Positions 62,375 to 64,000 of a stretch of 64,000 nt of DNA are shown piece after piece. The stretch is from Paraburkholderia sp. HP33-1 (lineage in GTDB: Bacteria; Pseudomonadota; Gammaproteobacteria; Burkholderiales; Burkholderiaceae), in NCBI RefSeq assembly GCF_021390595.1, contig NZ_JAJEJR010000003.1, positions 496,001 to 560,000 of the forward strand, read 5' to 3'. Position numbers and translations under genes: made by a program. The notes below the pieces were generated by a model. That model saw only the letters and a list, made by a program, of their open reading frames with translations. It had not been told where the DNA came from and did no database searches. Each line of letters begins with the position of its first letter. Position 1 is the first letter of the stretch.

Positions 62375-62779
62375 ATGCAATTTCTCGGCACGGAACGTCT
62401 GCTTCGGACGCGTTGCGCGCGTGCCACGTCTGCCGCGGCACTCCGGTTCAACGTCGTTGCCGCACACGCCAGCAATCCCAACCTCCTAAACGATGCGCCC
62501 TTGTCATACGCGAAGCCGCGCGATATGGGTTCGATCAAGCGCGCGCTGACCGACGTCCTCAACACGAAGAGCGATGGCGAGTCCAGTCAATGGACCAACT
62601 CGGACACGGGCAATAGCGTGAAGATCGACGCAATGTTGACGCCGTCCGACACAAGCCATGACGGCAAGAAGACATGCTGTCACGTTGCCGTCGCGCTTTC
62701 GGCGAAAGGACAGTCGATGAACCCGCATCCTGTCTTTTGCGGCACGGGGAAGACCGACTGGGCGCTGCAAAAGCGTTGA
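62375..62779 (+). CDS. RT0821/17-kDa-type surface protein domain
   Basis: This 134-residue protein is taken from ATG 62375. The C-terminal half reads GESSQWTNSDTGNSVKIDAM, then KTCCHVAVALSAKGQ and a late Cys. This recalls the RT0821/Lpp0805 surface-protein domain, where a W-x-N-x-x-TGN-x-G core is followed by Cys-containing strands. The N-terminus is Arg/Ala-rich and lacks a clean lipobox, so the true start or export signal is uncertain. It lies 20 bp upstream of an outer-membrane barrel gene, probably in one transcript. Confidence 0.6.
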   Translation: MQFLGTERLLRTRCARATSAAALRFNVVAAHASNPNLLNDAPLSYAKPRDMGSIKRALTDVLNTKSDGESSQWTNSDTGNSVKIDAMLTPSDTSHDGKKTCCHVAVALSAKGQSMNPHPVFCGTGKTDWALQKR

Positions 62780-62799
62780 ACACGCGTTCCGGGTGCGAT

Positions 62800-63648
62800 A
62801 TGCCAGTAGAACGAAATCACGGCCGCTTGATGCGCTGGTACCCTGGATGCGTCGCCGCAATGATGATCGCCGCGACCAGCGCGCAGGCATCGGACACCGA
62901 GCCGGCTCATGCCGACGCCAATGCGCAGTGGCAATTTGCCGTCGCTCCGTATCTGTGGCTACCGTCTGTATCCGGGACGCTGCGTTTCTCGCTGCCGGGC
63001 GGGGGCGCCGATGCATCCACCGGACCGTACAACTATCTTCAGAACCTCAAATTTGCCGTCATGCTGCAAGGCGAGGCGCGCAAGGGCGACTGGAGCGTCT
63101 TCGCGGACACGATCTACCTGAACTTCGGGCGACATGAGAGTTCGGTCAATGCGACAAACGGCCAGTTCGGCCCGGGCGAAACGGCGCAGAGTGTCGAGAC
63201 GAGTTTTCGCGGCACGCTGATCCAGATAGGCGGCGGGCGCACGGTCACGCGACAGTCGTGGGGAAACATCGATTTGATCGCGGGGATACGTTATCTCGGC
63301 GTGAAGGCGACTCTCGACGCATCGCTCGTTGCGTCGCTTGGGTCGGGTGCGGGCGTGAGCCCCCAGTTGAATGTTTCGACGATCGAGAACATTTTCGACG
63401 GCATCGCGGGCATGCGCGGACGCCTGTTGATCACGGGCGACGGCCGCTGGTACGTGCCGTTCTATCTCGACGCCGGCACAGGCACGTCGAAGTTCACGTG
63501 GCAGGCGATGACAGGCATCGGCTACGCGATGAAGTGGGGCGACGTGAGCCTGACCTACCGGTATCTCGCCTTCTACGGCTCGGGTGATCAACTCGTGAGC
63601 ACGCTGCGTTTCAACGGTCCGAGCCTGAATGTGATCTTCAGGTTCTGA
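62800..63648 (+). CDS. Outer-membrane beta-barrel protein
   Basis: This 282-residue protein is taken from ATG 62800; ATG 62830 would give a cleaner signal (CVAAMMIAATSAQAS). The mature part starts WQFAVAPYLWLPSVSGTLRF and shows alternating strands (WSVFADTIYLNFGRHESS, VSLTYRYLAFYGSG). It ends LNVIFRF, a C-terminal Phe typical of barrels. Related proteins are annotated as porin-like or OmpW-like outer-membrane proteins. Its ligand is unknown. Confidence 0.8.
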   Translation: MPVERNHGRLMRWYPGCVAAMMIAATSAQASDTEPAHADANAQWQFAVAPYLWLPSVSGTLRFSLPGGGADASTGPYNYLQNLKFAVMLQGEARKGDWSVFADTIYLNFGRHESSVNATNGQFGPGETAQSVETSFRGTLIQIGGGRTVTRQSWGNIDLIAGIRYLGVKATLDASLVASLGSGAGVSPQLNVSTIENIFDGIAGMRGRLLITGDGRWYVPFYLDAGTGTSKFTWQAMTGIGYAMKWGDVSLTYRYLAFYGSGDQLVSTLRFNGPSLNVIFRF

Positions 63649-63918
63649 TGCGATTTGGCCGGCTACAACCGGATCGGCCAAGCCGCCATTGACAGCGAGC
63701 CGTTGCCGTGCAAAAAACGGGGGATCTTCGCTGTGACGCAAACGCAGGCTCTGCGCCGCTGCGCGCCGACGCCAGAGCACACTTCAAGCGGGCAGCACTC
63801 GGTTCCGTATGCTCGGTTGGTTCATCGCTCGATCCGAGCACGAAGGTCTGTTATTTGAGTGGAAGGGACGCCTGAATGTCCCAGCGATCGCGTGCTCGAA
63901 TGACCGTTCCTGGCCGCA

Positions 63919-64000
63919 GGACTAAACCGCTCGCGCGGTAGGGGCTACGGTCAGACGCCGGTGGTCAGGGAGAGGCCGGCATCGCGGTTCCGTATGTTGG
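63919..64000 (+). mobile_element. Start of a second IS91-like copy, cut by the window end
   Basis: These 82 bp are the exact reverse complement of 16298-16379, the outer end of the IS91-like element at 14-16 kb. The recombinase gene should follow beyond the window on the plus strand. The two copies are therefore in inverted orientation with their recombinase ends facing each other. The 270 bp before it hold no gene. Confidence 0.9.

Overview
The window looks like an accessory stretch of a high-GC betaproteobacterial genome, most likely Burkholderia sensu lato (Paraburkholderia/Caballeronia type) and probably a secondary replicon or plasmid. This rests on the families present: a NemR/NemA-type pair, flavohaemoglobin, a DUF427 protein, a GH28 polygalacturonase lipoprotein, an MCE protein, and IS91-, IS256-, IS4-, IS1380- and IS1182-like elements. 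No rRNA, tRNA or CRISPR array was seen.

Layout. (1) 0-4.7 kb: end of a probable phosphoesterase, a run of small antitoxin-like and hypothetical genes, and an XRE regulator split by a complete IS256-family element with an 8-bp target duplication. (2) 4.2-11.5 kb: a 394-bp inverted repeat (one visible mismatch) flanks an AT-rich foreign gene, a thioesterase, a TetR regulator divergent from an Old Yellow Enzyme gene, and an atypical SDR. (3) 11.5-19.4 kb: a toxin-antitoxin cluster with two hipBA loci, each behind several repeated operator-like sites, a frameshifted AbiE-type pair, and an IS91-like element with a tyrosine recombinase. (4) 19.5-22.1 kb: an IS4-family unit bounded by a 10-bp target duplication that carries an SGNH hydrolase and a broken Phd antitoxin. 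(5) About 24.4-49.1 kb: a Tn7-like transposon with tnsA-tnsB-tnsC-tniQ/tnsD and candidate inverted TnsB-binding sites at both ends. (6) 49.2-63.6 kb: more conventional genes (TetR, DUF3313 lipoprotein, MCE protein, GH28, MAPEG, phosphodiesterase, DUF427, outer-membrane barrels, hmp). (7) From 63.92 kb: the end of a second IS91-like copy, inverted relative to the first, so the two copies face each other across about 47.5 kb.

The most notable system is the Tn7-like element. Its TnsA aligns with Tn7 TnsA over the nuclease domain and keeps the first catalytic Glu, but the equivalents of Asp114, Gln130 and Lys132 are Ala, Ser and Arg. TnsB keeps a D,D-35-E triad. This predicts loss of 5'-strand cleavage and replicative, cointegrate-type transposition. 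An unrecognised 375-residue gene sits between the left end and tnsA. The cargo is defence-like: a membrane alpha/beta hydrolase, a PLD/histidine-phosphatase/DUF2278 operon, an HTH plus hypothetical pair, an HsdR-N-like nuclease, an AAA-type ATPase followed by a membrane protein, a PD-(D/E)XK nuclease and an HNH protein.

Family names come from recalled family motifs, not database searches. Exact transposon boundaries, the TniQ target site and most cargo functions remain unresolved.
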